A stretch of 41,141 nt of DNA from DSNY01 sp016861185. Lineage in GTDB: Bacteria > Pseudomonadota > Gammaproteobacteria > Burkholderiales > Burkholderiaceae_F. A model generated the notes under the pieces. That model made no database searches and was not told where the DNA came from. It was given only the letters and a program-made list of their open reading frames with translations. Where the stretch lies: the NCBI GenBank assembly GCA_030263275.1, contig SZOR01000025.1:1-41141 (forward strand). Direction: 5' to 3'. Positions 7,298-16,509 of this stretch are shown here, piece by piece. Position 1 is the stretch's first letter; each line of letters begins with the position of its first letter. A program made the position numbers and the translations under genes.

Positions 7298-7419
7298 GCC
7301 ACGCGCGTTTGTGTGATGGGCTGGCGGAACGTTCTGGCCGCTGGCGGATATCACGACGCGGCGCGGGCGACCGCGGAACCATCCTCTGCCTACAATCCGG
7401 CTCGAAAGGAGGGGCATCG

Positions 7420-7692
7420 ATGGCGAAGATCTCGGGCATCTACCGGTTCGTGCGCGCCGAAGGAATCCCCGGCCTTCTCAGGCAAAACCGCGTCAGCACG
7501 GACGCATTGAATGCGCTCAACCGCTGGAAGGCGAAAGGCAATGAGCGATCGTACGTCGTCACGGAAGGCGAAGATGACGCGCGGGTGCTTGTCGCGCAGC
7601 TCACCTGGGACGACAACGAGACCGATGCTGCAAGCGTTCAGTTGGACTCGCTCTGCGAGGAGCATGGAGTCGCGCGAACCACGATCGCCTGA
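7420..7692 (+). CDS. Small plus-strand prophage protein (90 aa)
   Basis: This is the only plus-strand gene I accept in the prophage part. It has a strong ribosome site (aaaggagggg at 7405-7414) and a TACAAT -10-like box at 7391-7396 upstream, so it probably has its own promoter. The protein (MAKISGIYRFVRAEGIPGLL, ALNRWKAKGNERSYVVTEGE, LDSLCEEHGVARTTIA) has no family I recognise. Opposite orientation and an independent promoter are typical of lysogenic-state genes (immunity, exclusion, accessory traits), but this is positional inference. Confidence 0.6.
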   Translation: MAKISGIYRFVRAEGIPGLLRQNRVSTDALNALNRWKAKGNERSYVVTEGEDDARVLVAQLTWDDNETDAASVQLDSLCEEHGVARTTIA

Positions 7693-7698
7693 CCGGCG

Positions 7699-8046
7699 TC
7701 ACTGCATCATCTCGACCGCGAGCTTCAGGCCGCTTGCGCGCAGGATCGCGATCAGGCTCGACAGTTGCGGATTGCCGCGCTTCGACAGCGTCCGGTACAG
7801 CGTTTCGCGGTTCAGGCCCGTTTCGGCCGCCAGGCGCGCGATGCCGCCGCGCGCGTCGGCAATGTCGCGCAGCGCCTGCATCAGATCGCCGGGGTCGCCG
7901 GTCTCGAGCGCGGCTTCCAGGTACGCGGCCGCGTGGGCGGGCTTTTCCGCGAGCCAGGCGAGCCGCTGCGGACGGTGCGCCACCGTCGCCGGTGCCTTCG
8001 CCTTAGCGCTTGCGCGCTTCGTAGTCCTTCCGGTGCTCGATCGCAT
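7699..8046 (-). CDS. HigA-like antitoxin (addiction module antidote), HTH
   Basis: The C-terminal 75 residues match the addiction-module antidote family: AAYLEAALETGDPGDLMQAL, DIADARGGIARLAAETGLNR, ETLYRTLSKRGNPQLSSLIA, ILRASGLKLAVE, an XRE-like HTH that binds both toxin and its operator. The first 30 residues are Lys/Arg/Ala-rich. The frame overlaps the toxin gene by 44 bases; a GTG further in (before AHRPQRLAW) is an alternative start giving no overlap. Order is toxin first, antitoxin second, as usual for HigBA-type pairs. The pair likely stabilises the prophage. Confidence 0.8.
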   Translation of the reverse strand: MRSSTGRTTKRASAKAKAPATVAHRPQRLAWLAEKPAHAAAYLEAALETGDPGDLMQALRDIADARGGIARLAAETGLNRETLYRTLSKRGNPQLSSLIAILRASGLKLAVEMMQ

Positions 8047-8326
8047 CGCGAATGTCCCTCGCTTGGGTGCGCTTGTCGCCGCCGCAGAGGAGGATCACGA
8101 TCGCGTCGCCGTCGCGGCAAAAGTAGACGCGATACCCCGGGCCCCAGTCGATGCGCAGCTCGCTGACGCCTTCGCCGACGGGCTTGCAGTCGCCGAACAA
8201 GCCGCGCTCGAGGCGCGCCAACCGGATTTCGATGCGCGCCCGCGCGGCCGGGTCGCGCAGTCGACCGAGCCACTCGCCGAATACGTCGCGGCCGCCGGCG
8301 GTCACGTAGTGCCGGAGTTCGGGCAT
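8003..8326 (-). CDS. RelE/HigB-like toxin (Gp49-type addiction module killer)
   Basis: The 107-residue protein carries the family signature: GRDVFGEWLGRLRDPAARAR, IEIRLARLERGLFGDCKPVG, GVSELRIDWGPGYRVYFCRD, IVILLCGGDKRTQARDIRDA. Proteins of this type are ribosome-dependent mRNA interferases, neutralised by the adjacent HTH antitoxin. A short inverted motif (tagc...gcta, 8329-8342) sits directly before the ATG and could be the antitoxin operator. The gene lies just downstream of the integrase and a small hypothetical gene on the same strand. Confidence 0.85.
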   Translation of the reverse strand: MPELRHYVTAGGRDVFGEWLGRLRDPAARARIEIRLARLERGLFGDCKPVGEGVSELRIDWGPGYRVYFCRDGDAIVILLCGGDKRTQARDIRDAIEHRKDYEARKR

Positions 8327-8339
8327 TGTAGCCTAAAAG

Positions 8340-8690
8340 CTAAAGACCAGCCGATGCCGGCTCAAGTCGCGCTTCACCCGATGCGGTCGCGATCTGCGGC
8401 CGCACGTGCCGTGCGATGAACCGCTCGGCCGCGGCGGCGTCCGCTTCGCCGCGCAGTTCGATGCAGGCAGAAGCGAGCCACAGCGAACGGCTGCCGTCAT
8501 CGTTGCGGTCGATGCGCGGCGCCACGTCGTCCGGGCCGCCGGTGGCGAAGACCAGTATCGCGCCGCTGCGGTCGCGCACGCTCACGGTAAAGCGCCAGCG
8601 GTTCGGGCGGCCGTGCGCCCACAGGCGGCAGGCAAGCCCGCGGTGCGGCGTCTTCAGGTCGACGTGGTCGTTGCGCAAATCCGTGCTCAT
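8340..8690 (-). CDS. Prophage hypothetical protein (116 aa)
   Basis: Not recognised. The ATG at 8688-8690 gives MSTDLRNDHVDLKTPHRGLA. An AGGGG ribosome site overlaps the integrase stop codon just upstream, so the two genes are probably co-transcribed. Composition suggests a beta-rich N-terminal domain (RWRFTVSVRDRSGAILVFAT) and a helical C-terminus (AAAAERFIARHVRPQIATAS). It lies between integrase and toxin-antitoxin. Confidence 0.6.
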   Translation of the reverse strand: MSTDLRNDHVDLKTPHRGLACRLWAHGRPNRWRFTVSVRDRSGAILVFATGGPDDVAPRIDRNDDGSRSLWLASACIELRGEADAAAAERFIARHVRPQIATASGEARLEPASAGL

Positions 8691-8698
8691 GCCGGCCC

Positions 8699-10027
8699 CT
8701 ACGCGCCGACGGCCCGAGGCTGCGGAAACTCGATCACATTGCTCGCCGGCGCCTTGCCGTCGAGGTACTCGGCCCAGGCTTGCAGCAGAGCGCGCCGCTC
8801 CTTGGCGAACTGGGCGCGGTTGTAGGCGGCTTTCACGAGGTTCGCTTCGCGGTGCGCCAGGCACGCTTCGATCACTTCCGGCCGCGCGGCGCTGGTTTCG
8901 TACGCCCACGTGCTGAAAGTCGCGCGGCAGAGCCCGTGCACCGTCGTCTCGCCGTCGGCGTCCATCCGCCGCAGCAGCGTCAGCATCCCCATGTTCGACA
9001 GCGGCTTGCCGTCGAGGGCGGGCGAGGGGAACACGAAGGGCTGCTGCAATTCCTGCATCGACCGCACGATCTCGACCGCGCGCGGCGGCAGATAGACGAC
9101 GTGCTTCTCGCCGGCCTTCATGCGCGCGGCCGGTATGGTCCACACGCCGGCGTCGAGATCGAACTCCCCCCACGTCGCGCCGATGATCTCGCTCGTGCGC
9201 GCCGCGGTCAGCATGCCGAATTCGAGCGCACGCGCGGCGATGCCCTCGCGGCTGCGCAGATCCCTCGCGAAGTCCGGCGCCTTCGCGTAGGGGAGCATCG
9301 CAAACTTCCCGCGCTCGCGCTTCTTGCCCTTCATCGCTTCGCGCAGCTTGCGGCGCACCGGCTCGGCGGCGTTCGATCGGCACAGCTTGCGGAACATCGC
9401 GTCGTCGAAGACGGCTTCCAACCGCTGCCGGATGCGCATCGCGGTTTCCGGGATCTCGGCTTGCAGTTTCTCGAGGAACGCGAGCAGCTCGGGCGGCTCG
9501 ATGCGCGCGATCGGCTTGTGCCAGATCGCGGGCGGCACGTGCCGCTCGAGGCTGGCGATCCACTGCATCGCGTGCTTCGTCGTGCGGTTCGGCTCGATCA
9601 CGCGCTCGTGATACTCGCGCGCCACGCGGGCGAGCGTCGCGTGCTCGGTCCGCTGTTCGGCCTTCTTCACCTGCAACGCGGCGCGCGCGCGTTCGCGCTC
9701 GGCGTTCTTGTGCTCGAGGGGATCGATGCCCTGCCGAAGCTGCTCGCGGTAGCCGGCGACTTCGACGCGCGCCTGGCTGAGCCGCTGCGCGATCTCTTGG
9801 GGGTTCGTGCGCTGGATCGCGCCGAGCCCCATTTCGCGCCGGCGGCCGTCCGGCGCCGTGAATCGAAAGATGAGGTACGCCGGCCGCTCGACGTCGTCCT
9901 TCGCTCGCCGCGAAGGGCGAAGCACAAGGCCGGCGCCGAGGGTCAGATCGGTCGTCGCCGCCAGCACCTTCTCGGCTTCGGCGCGCTCGACGCTCGTGAG
10001 ACGGGGGGTTCGAAGGAACGTTTTCAT
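8699..10027 (-). CDS. P4-type tyrosine integrase (442 aa)
   Basis: Site-specific recombinase that integrates and excises the element. Residues about 25-105 form the DUF4102-like arm-binding domain (LVLRPSRRAKDDVERPAYLI, GLGAIQRTNPQEIAQRLSQA). The core-binding domain is about 125-230. The catalytic domain follows with R277 (in TAARTSEIIG), the HxxR pair H364/R367 (HGLCRATFSTWA), H392 (LAHRE) and the nucleophile Y402 (AAYNRAQF). Length is normal for the family. I use the ATG at 10027 (MKTFLRTPRL) because AGGAAAGGG precedes it; an upstream ATG at 10057 is possible. It reads away from the tRNA-Ser 3' end, the classic arrangement for tRNA-targeting integrases. Confidence 0.93.
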   Translation of the reverse strand: MKTFLRTPRLTSVERAEAEKVLAATTDLTLGAGLVLRPSRRAKDDVERPAYLIFRFTAPDGRRREMGLGAIQRTNPQEIAQRLSQARVEVAGYREQLRQGIDPLEHKNAERERARAALQVKKAEQRTEHATLARVAREYHERVIEPNRTTKHAMQWIASLERHVPPAIWHKPIARIEPPELLAFLEKLQAEIPETAMRIRQRLEAVFDDAMFRKLCRSNAAEPVRRKLREAMKGKKRERGKFAMLPYAKAPDFARDLRSREGIAARALEFGMLTAARTSEIIGATWGEFDLDAGVWTIPAARMKAGEKHVVYLPPRAVEIVRSMQELQQPFVFPSPALDGKPLSNMGMLTLLRRMDADGETTVHGLCRATFSTWAYETSAARPEVIEACLAHREANLVKAAYNRAQFAKERRALLQAWAEYLDGKAPASNVIEFPQPRAVGA

Positions 10028-10120
10028 CAGCCCTTTCCTGTTCCGCCACCTGTTCACCGATTTCCTCCGGTTTTTTCACCACGAGGGCGGTTCTATGTGG
10101 CACTGAAGCGCAGTCTTCTT

Positions 10121-10151
10121 GATGAAGAAAATCCCGTCAATTCAACGGGAT
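10121..10151 (-). terminator. Probable terminator after tRNA-Ser(GGA)
   Basis: On the minus strand ATCCCGT, a 7-base loop and ACGGGAT (10131-10151) form a perfect 7-bp stem followed by TTTTCTTC. It would end the tRNA-Ser(GGA) transcript before the integrase. The rest of the 10028-10197 gap holds no gene and would contain the attachment core near the tRNA 3' end. Confidence 0.6.
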
Positions 10152-10197
10152 CCGAGCACTAGGCGGCTCTGTACTGCACTGTATTGGCTGATGATGC

Positions 10198-10288
10198 TGG
10201 CGGAGAGAGTGGGATTCGAACCCACGATAGGCTATTCACCTATACACGCGTTCCAGGCGTGCGCCTTCAACCGCTCGGCCATCTCTCC
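10198..10288 (-). tRNA. tRNA-Ser (anticodon GGA)
   Basis: Minus-strand transcript starts GGAGAGATGGCCGAGCGG and ends CTCTCTCCGCCA, with the 3' CCA encoded. The acceptor stem (GGAGAGA/TCTCTCC) pairs. The anticodon stem-loop CACGC-CTGGAAC-GCGTG gives anticodon GGA. A long variable arm and GGTTCGAATCC T-loop are typical of serine tRNA. Its 3' end faces the integrase and is the likely integration target; the gene is left intact by the element. Confidence 0.97.
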
Positions 10289-10333
10289 TGATCCGTGCGC
10301 GAGGCGCGGATTATAGGCGGCCGCATCGAGTCG

Positions 10334-10361
10334 AAAAAAAAGCCCGCGCCGAAGCGCGGGC
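10334..10361 (-). terminator. Rho-independent terminator of the acs/symporter operon
   Basis: Minus-strand stem GCCCGCGC, loop TTCG, GCGCGGGC, followed by eight Ts. It lies 22 bases after the symporter stop codon and before tRNA-Ser(GGA). One of the clearest terminators in the window. Confidence 0.92.
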
Positions 10362-10383
10362 CCCTTGAATCGCACGGCGCCGA

Positions 10384-12492
10384 TCAGCGCGCCAGCGTGT
10401 CCAGCGTGTCGCCCCGCAGATTCGGATAGCGGCAATGCTCGACGAAGTCCTGCACCTGCTTGTCGGGCGCCGGCGTCAGCAGGCTGACGATGACCAGCGC
10501 GACGATGCCGGCCGGCACGCCGAAAACGCCTGCCGAGATCGGCTGGATGCCGAACCAGATGTAGTCGGACACCGGCCCGGTCACGCCAAAGATGCCGCGC
10601 ATCCACGGCTGCGTCGTCGCCATGTAGTAGAAGCACACGCCGAGACCCACGACCATGCCGGCGATCGCACCCCACTTGTTGGCGCGCTTCCAGAACACCC
10701 CCGCGACGAGGGCCGGGAAGAACGACGCCGCAGCGAAGGAGAACGCCGCCGAAACCAGGAACAAGATGTCCGCCGGCTTCTGCGCCGACACCGCCGCCGC
10801 CGCCAAGGCCACGAACAGCAGCAGGATCTTGGAAATCGTGACCCGCTTCTGCGTGCTGGCGCTGGGGTTGATCATCTTGTAGTACAGGTCGTGCGACAGC
10901 GCGTTGGAGATCGTCAGCAGCAGGCCGTCGGCGGTCGACAGCGCGGCAGCGAGACCGCCCGCAGCGACCAGACCCGAAATCACGTACGGCAGTCCCGCGA
11001 TCTCCGGCGTGGCGAGCACGACGATGTCCTGGCCGATGCGGATCTCCGCGCGCTGGACGATGCCGTCCATGTTGATGTCGGCGATCTGCAGCAGCGCCGC
11101 GTCCACCTTCTGCCATCCGGCCACCCACCCCGGCAGATCGGCGAACTTCGAGCCGACGATCAGCGTGTAGATGTCGAACTTCACCAGCACCGCGAGCGCC
11201 GGCGCCGTGAAGTACAGCAGGAAGATGAAGAACAGCGACCAGAACACCGACTTGCGCGCTTCGTTCACCGACGGCGTCGTGTAGTAGCGCATCAGGATGT
11301 GCGGCAGCGCTGCGGTGCCGAGCATCAAGCAGAAGACGAGCGCCAGGAAGTTCAGCCGCTTGGTCGCGCGTTCGGCCTCGTTCTTCACGGGATCCGGATT
11401 CGCGCTGTAGAACGGCACGGCGTGATGCAGGATCGGCGCGGCCCGCGCGGCGTTGGCCGAGGCTTGTGCCGACCACGCCTTGCGCGCGTCGTCGACCGAC
11501 TTCGGATAGTCGGCCACCGCCTTCTCGGCCGCCTTGATCTCCGCCAGCGGCGCGTTCGCCACCTTCAGTTCTTCGAGCTTCTTCTCGGCCGCGGCCTTGC
11601 CCTCTTCCCAGGACTTCGGTAGTGCGTCGACGCGCTTCCTGAACTCGGCCGCGCGATCAGAGAAGATCTTGCGGACCTCGAGCTCCTTGGCATCGGTTTC
11701 GAGTTCCTTCTCCCTGGCGGAGACCTTCTCCAGCACCTTGCCGTAGACGAGTTGCGGGACGGGGAAGCCCGTGTGCTTGACCGACAGCCAGACCACCGGG
11801 ATCAGGTAGGCAATGATGAGAATGATGTACTGCGCCACCTGGGTCCACGTGACCGCGCGCATGCCGCCCAGGAACGAGCAGACCAGAATGCCCGCCAGGC
11901 CGAGGAACACGCCGACCTGGAACTCGACGCCGGTGAAGCGCGACGTGATGATGCCCACGCCGAGGATCTGCGCGACGACGTACGTGAACGAGCACAGGAT
12001 CGCCGCGAAGATGCCGATGAAACGCGCGAAGTGCCCGCCGTAACGCGCGCCCAGGAAGTCCGGAATCGTGAACTGGCCGAACTTGCGCAGGTACGGCGCC
12101 AGCAGGAAGGCCACCAGGCAGTAGCCGCCGGTCCAGCCCATGATGAAGGCCAGTCCGTCGAAGCCCTGCAGGTACAGGCCGCCCGCCATGCCGATGAACG
12201 ACGCGGCCGACATCCAGTCCGCGCCGGTGGCCATGCCGTTGAACAGCGCGGGCACGCGCCGCCCGGCGACGTAGTACTCCGCCACGTCCGCGGTGCGGCT
12301 CATGATGCCGATGCCCGCGTACAGCGCGATCGTCGCGAACAGGAACACGTAGCCGATCCAGACCCGCGGCAATCCCATCTGCTCCAGGATCGCCAGTGCG
12401 ACCAGGAACACCAGGAAGCCGCCCGTGTACCAGCTGTAGTACTTCTTGAGCTGGTTGAAGAACGCTCGGTTCGAGCTGACTTGTGCGCTCAT
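10384..12492 (-). CDS. VC_2705-type sodium/solute (acetate-like) symporter, large subunit
   Basis: A 702-residue integral membrane transporter of the sodium:solute symporter family, VC_2705 branch (related to ActP). Twelve or more membrane segments are visible, with family motifs YYVAGRRVPALFNGMATGAD and WMSAASFIGMAGGLYLQGFD near 73-112 and GLVAAGGLAAALSTADGLLL near 507-526. Two insertions stand out. Residues about 251-375 form a charged coiled-coil-like hydrophilic loop, and residues 472-483 (DINMDGIVQRAE) fit a canonical EF-hand calcium loop (positions 1, 3, 5 Asp/Asn/Asp, Gly at 6, Glu at 12). The ATG shares a base with the stop of the DUF4212 small subunit. Clustering with acs points to acetate or a similar short-chain acid as substrate. 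Confidence 0.9.
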   Translation of the reverse strand: MSAQVSSNRAFFNQLKKYYSWYTGGFLVFLVALAILEQMGLPRVWIGYVFLFATIALYAGIGIMSRTADVAEYYVAGRRVPALFNGMATGADWMSAASFIGMAGGLYLQGFDGLAFIMGWTGGYCLVAFLLAPYLRKFGQFTIPDFLGARYGGHFARFIGIFAAILCSFTYVVAQILGVGIITSRFTGVEFQVGVFLGLAGILVCSFLGGMRAVTWTQVAQYIILIIAYLIPVVWLSVKHTGFPVPQLVYGKVLEKVSAREKELETDAKELEVRKIFSDRAAEFRKRVDALPKSWEEGKAAAEKKLEELKVANAPLAEIKAAEKAVADYPKSVDDARKAWSAQASANAARAAPILHHAVPFYSANPDPVKNEAERATKRLNFLALVFCLMLGTAALPHILMRYYTTPSVNEARKSVFWSLFFIFLLYFTAPALAVLVKFDIYTLIVGSKFADLPGWVAGWQKVDAALLQIADINMDGIVQRAEIRIGQDIVVLATPEIAGLPYVISGLVAAGGLAAALSTADGLLLTISNALSHDLYYKMINPSASTQKRVTISKILLLFVALAAAAVSAQKPADILFLVSAAFSFAAASFFPALVAGVFWKRANKWGAIAGMVVGLGVCFYYMATTQPWMRGIFGVTGPVSDYIWFGIQPISAGVFGVPAGIVALVIVSLLTPAPDKQVQDFVEHCRYPNLRGDTLDTLAR

Positions 12493-12755
12493 CAGTCCTC
12501 TCCCTCTTCCACGCCGTATTCGACGTCGAGCTGACGCATCTTCCGGGCGTAGTACCAGATGATGGCCACGTAGATGATCAGCGATCCCTGCGCGCCCATG
12601 TAGAACGACAGCGGCCAGCCGAAGAAATTGATCTCGGCCAGCGGACGCGCGAAGTACGCCATGACGAAGGTCGCCACGAACCAGATCGCCAGCAGGACGA
12701 TCGTGAGGTTCAGGTTCCGCCTCCAATACTCACGGTGCTTTTCGGTCAGTTGCAT
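12492..12755 (-). CDS. DUF4212 small subunit of the sodium/solute symporter (87 aa)
   Basis: The short membrane protein (MQLTEKHREYWRRNLNLTIV, LLAIWFVATFVMAYFARPLA, GWPLSFYMGAQGSLIIYVAI, IWYYARKM) has two membrane helices with the conserved FxxP/GxQGS pattern of DUF4212. Proteins of this family always sit directly before a VC_2705-type symporter and are regarded as its small subunit. The TGATG stop/start overlap with the large subunit supports a fixed stoichiometry. A GGAGGA ribosome site lies upstream of its ATG. The C-terminal tail is acidic (EYGVEEGED). Confidence 0.9.
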   Translation of the reverse strand: MQLTEKHREYWRRNLNLTIVLLAIWFVATFVMAYFARPLAEINFFGWPLSFYMGAQGSLIIYVAIIWYYARKMRQLDVEYGVEEGED

Positions 12756-12794
12756 GATTCCTCCTGGATATCTCCTTGTTGCGCTTCCCTTTTT

Positions 12795-13445
12795 CTAGTG
12801 TGTCGATGGCACGGCCTCCTTCCGGTCGATCGATGGGGTGGTTGCTGCACTCCGGTCCGGCGCCGCGACGGGCGGCGTCCGTTCCATGTCGCGCTTGAGC
12901 GTCGCGGCGTAGCGCGGCTCGAACTTCCTCAGCTCCTCGTAGATGCGCCTGGCTTTGGCCGTTTCGCCGAGGTGGTGGTAGGTCATCGCGAGCTGGTACC
13001 AGCCGTAAGGGCTGAAAGGCTGCAGCTCGGTGTTTTTCTTCAGCGCGTCGACGGCCTCGGTGAGCCGCTGCGCGCGGATCAGCACGAGTCCCAGTCCGTA
13101 CCAGGCGCGGTCGATCGAGGGCTTCAACGCGATCGCCTCGCGGAAGCAGCGCTCGGCCTTGGCCAGATCGTCGCGCTGCTCGTAGATGTAGCCGAGGTTG
13201 AACCAGGCCTCGGCGTTGCGCGGATTCGTCTCGACGATCCGCACGAACTCGGCGGTGGCGCCGGCGACATCGCCCGCCTCCATCAGCAGGTTGCCGAGCG
13301 CGGCGCGCGCGTTCTCGTCGCGCGGGCTCAGCGCGACGATCTGACGGTAGATGTCGATCGCGGTGGCCTTGCGCTTGAGCAGTACCGCCAGGCTCGCGCG
13401 GTTGGCAAGCCACCAGCGCGTGAAGAAGCGGTCGAGCGCGTTCAT
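12795..13445 (-). CDS. TPR-repeat protein (216 aa)
   Basis: About five tetratricopeptide repeats run from residue 25 to 175, for example AAIDIYRQIVALSPRDENAR-like, AGATAEFVRIVETNPRNAEA, WFNLGYIYEQRDDLAKAERC, FREAIALKPSIDRAWYGLGL and YGWYQLAMTYHHLGETAKAR. TPRs mediate protein-protein contacts. No signal peptide is evident; the N-terminus has two Trp next to basic residues and may touch the membrane. The tail (about 190-216) is Pro/Ala/Thr-rich. The ATG overlaps the stop of the upstream membrane protein. Its place between acs and the symporter suggests a role in assembly or regulation of acetate uptake, but no direct evidence exists. Confidence 0.8.
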   Translation of the reverse strand: MNALDRFFTRWWLANRASLAVLLKRKATAIDIYRQIVALSPRDENARAALGNLLMEAGDVAGATAEFVRIVETNPRNAEAWFNLGYIYEQRDDLAKAERCFREAIALKPSIDRAWYGLGLVLIRAQRLTEAVDALKKNTELQPFSPYGWYQLAMTYHHLGETAKARRIYEELRKFEPRYAATLKRDMERTPPVAAPDRSAATTPSIDRKEAVPSTH

Positions 13446-13774
13446 CGGGGCGCCTCCATGCGCACGCGTGCGAACCCTTCGCAGCCTTTCTGCGTCAAGT
13501 CCTCCAGGCACACGTCGCGCATCCAGAAACCGACCGCCCAGTAGGCGAAGAACAGCAGAAGGAATGCGACCAGCGGCACGTGCTGGTCGAGAACGACGCG
13601 CGGCGTGATCAGTCGAACGAAGCGCACGACGGGCCGCGTCGCGATCTCGAACACCTGATAGACGAAGTTCTCGTGGCGCCGGCCCCAGTTGAAGATGCCG
13701 ACGATGAACTGGCCGAGCAGGCACAAGCCGGCCACGAAGATCAGGGTTTTCAGTACGAGAAGAAAAAACGCCAC
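13442..13774 (-). CDS. Small inner-membrane protein in the acs-symporter operon (110 aa)
   Basis: Two to three hydrophobic helices are visible: residues 1-28 (MAFFLLVLKTLIFVAGLCLL then GQFIVGIF), about 42-60 amphipathic (VFEIATRPVVRFVRLITPRV, reminiscent of YggT proteins), and about 66-85 (VPLVAFLLLFFAYWAVGFWM). The C-terminal tail has two Cys (DVCLEDLTQKGCEG). The YggT resemblance is weak. It precedes and overlaps the TPR gene (ATGA) and follows acs by about 200 bases on the same strand. Confidence 0.7.
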   Translation of the reverse strand: MAFFLLVLKTLIFVAGLCLLGQFIVGIFNWGRRHENFVYQVFEIATRPVVRFVRLITPRVVLDQHVPLVAFLLLFFAYWAVGFWMRDVCLEDLTQKGCEGFARVRMEAPR

Positions 13775-13885
13775 GCTGCCTGCTTCCCTTCCGTCTCGTC
13801 GCGGACTTGCGACCGCGAGCGCCTTCGATCCGTCTCCATGCGGCGGCCCTGCGTCGGGGTCGCCTTTCGCTTGCGGGGTTCTTGC

Positions 13886-13917
13886 GGGGCGATCCGGCCG
13901 CCCGGCCGGATCGCCCC
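13886..13917. repeat. Perfect 15-bp inverted repeat after acs
   Basis: The arms ggggcgatccggccg and cggccggatcgcccc are separated by only two bases, giving a very stable hairpin on either strand. It lies 53 bases after the acs stop in the 13775-13970 gap, which holds no gene. There is no T-run, so it may attenuate or stabilise the acs mRNA rather than terminate it. Confidence 0.7.
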
Positions 13918-13970
13918 GTGCCCTCGGGACACACGTCCCCTTCGGCTCCCCCTGCTCTTCCTGCTTGTCC

Positions 13971-15953
<1,983 letters not shown>

Positions 15954-16273
15954 GGCCCCCACCTCAGTCGTTCGCGTTCCGCCTCTTTCGAGGGATGGCG
16001 AACGGTAGGAAGGACCGCTTACGCAAACCTTACAGGTCGGCGAGATTCGTTGACGCGGCGCAGCAGGCAAGGGTCATGCGCGGGAACAGACGACGGACGG
16101 TCGTGCAAGCGCGCGGAGATGCCTTCGCGAGCGGAATGGTTGAAGCGCGTCGCTCGAACTGCATGCCAAAGCCCCGCCTCGCCAAGCGAGTGCTGCGCAC
16201 GGCGTCCTTCGCGACATGCCACCGGCATGTCGCTCGTCGAACCCGCGTGGCTTCTCACCCACCCACGTCCGCC
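15954..16273. promoter_or_regulatory. acs upstream region with a 10-bp palindrome
   Basis: The 320 bases contain no credible gene and must hold the acs promoter. The clearest element is an inverted repeat at 16211-16233: gcgacatgcc, acc, ggcatgtcgc. Its position about 260 bases before acs suits a regulator site or an mRNA hairpin. I see no convincing -35/-10 or -24/-12 promoter pair. Confidence 0.45.
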
Positions 16274-16302
16274 AAAACGAAAGGGCCCGCAAGGGGCCCT
16301 TT
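16274..16302 (-). terminator. Terminator after tRNA-Ser(CGA)
   Basis: On the minus strand AAAGGGCCC, loop CTTGC and GGGCCCTTT form a strong stem (16280-16302), followed by CGTTTTGG. It begins a few bases after the tRNA-Ser(CGA) 3' end. Confidence 0.85.
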
Positions 16303-16306
16303 GTTC

Positions 16307-16397
16307 TGGCGGAAGGGGTGGGATTCGAACCCACGGTACGGTAAAACCGTACACCGGATTTCGAATCCGGCGCATTCGACCACTCTGCCACCCTTCC
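16307..16397 (-). tRNA. tRNA-Ser (anticodon CGA)
   Basis: Minus-strand transcript begins GGAAGGGTGGCAGAGTGG and ends CCCTTCCGCCA with encoded CCA. The anticodon stem-loop CCGGA-TTCGAAA-TCCGG gives anticodon CGA, decoding UCG. The long variable arm (TACGGT TTT ACCGTA) and GGTTCGAATCC T-arm fit class II serine tRNA. It lies downstream of serS on the same strand. Confidence 0.97.
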
Positions 16398-16453
16398 TGA
16401 ATCCCTGCTTCGACTCCGCTTTGCTTCTTCGACGCTCTGCGCATTGGCTCCGG

Positions 16454-16509
16454 CGTAACGCTCGCTGCGCGAGCATTAGCCTGCGCCGCAATCGGCCTGC
16501 GGCCGATTG
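16454..16509. repeat. REP-like hairpins between a broken and an intact tRNA-Ser
   Basis: Two hairpins occupy this segment. One is imperfect: ggcgtaacgctcg, ctgcg, cgagcattagcc (about 16452-16481). The other is perfect: caatcggcc, tgc, ggccgattg (16489-16509). They interrupt the tRNA-like sequence at 16510. This look is typical of repetitive extragenic palindromes, but copy number elsewhere in the genome cannot be judged here. Confidence 0.5.

Larger units (their letters stand above)
1..10197. mobile_element. Prophage or prophage-like element (right end, incomplete)
   Basis: A P4-type tyrosine integrase next to the 3' end of tRNA-Ser(GGA), a toxin-antitoxin pair, small HTH regulators, a DUF1376 protein, a portal/Mu-F fusion and a probable tape-measure start together mark a prophage. 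All genes but one lie on the minus strand, and most from 6698 down to 1323 overlap by 1-22 bases. The integrase side ends at the tRNA gene. The other end, and any second att copy, lies before base 1. No terminase large subunit or major capsid gene is visible in this part. The portal/F protein is Mu-like, while the integration module is not, so the element is a mosaic. Confidence 0.85.

Noticed and set aside
8780..10162. 460-codon plus-strand frame opposite integrase
   Set aside because: Mirror of the integrase gene; composition and lack of motifs mark it as a shadow.
10232..11476. 414-codon minus-strand frame overlapping the symporter and tRNA-Ser
   Set aside because: Wrong frame within the symporter gene and it runs through the terminator and tRNA gene.
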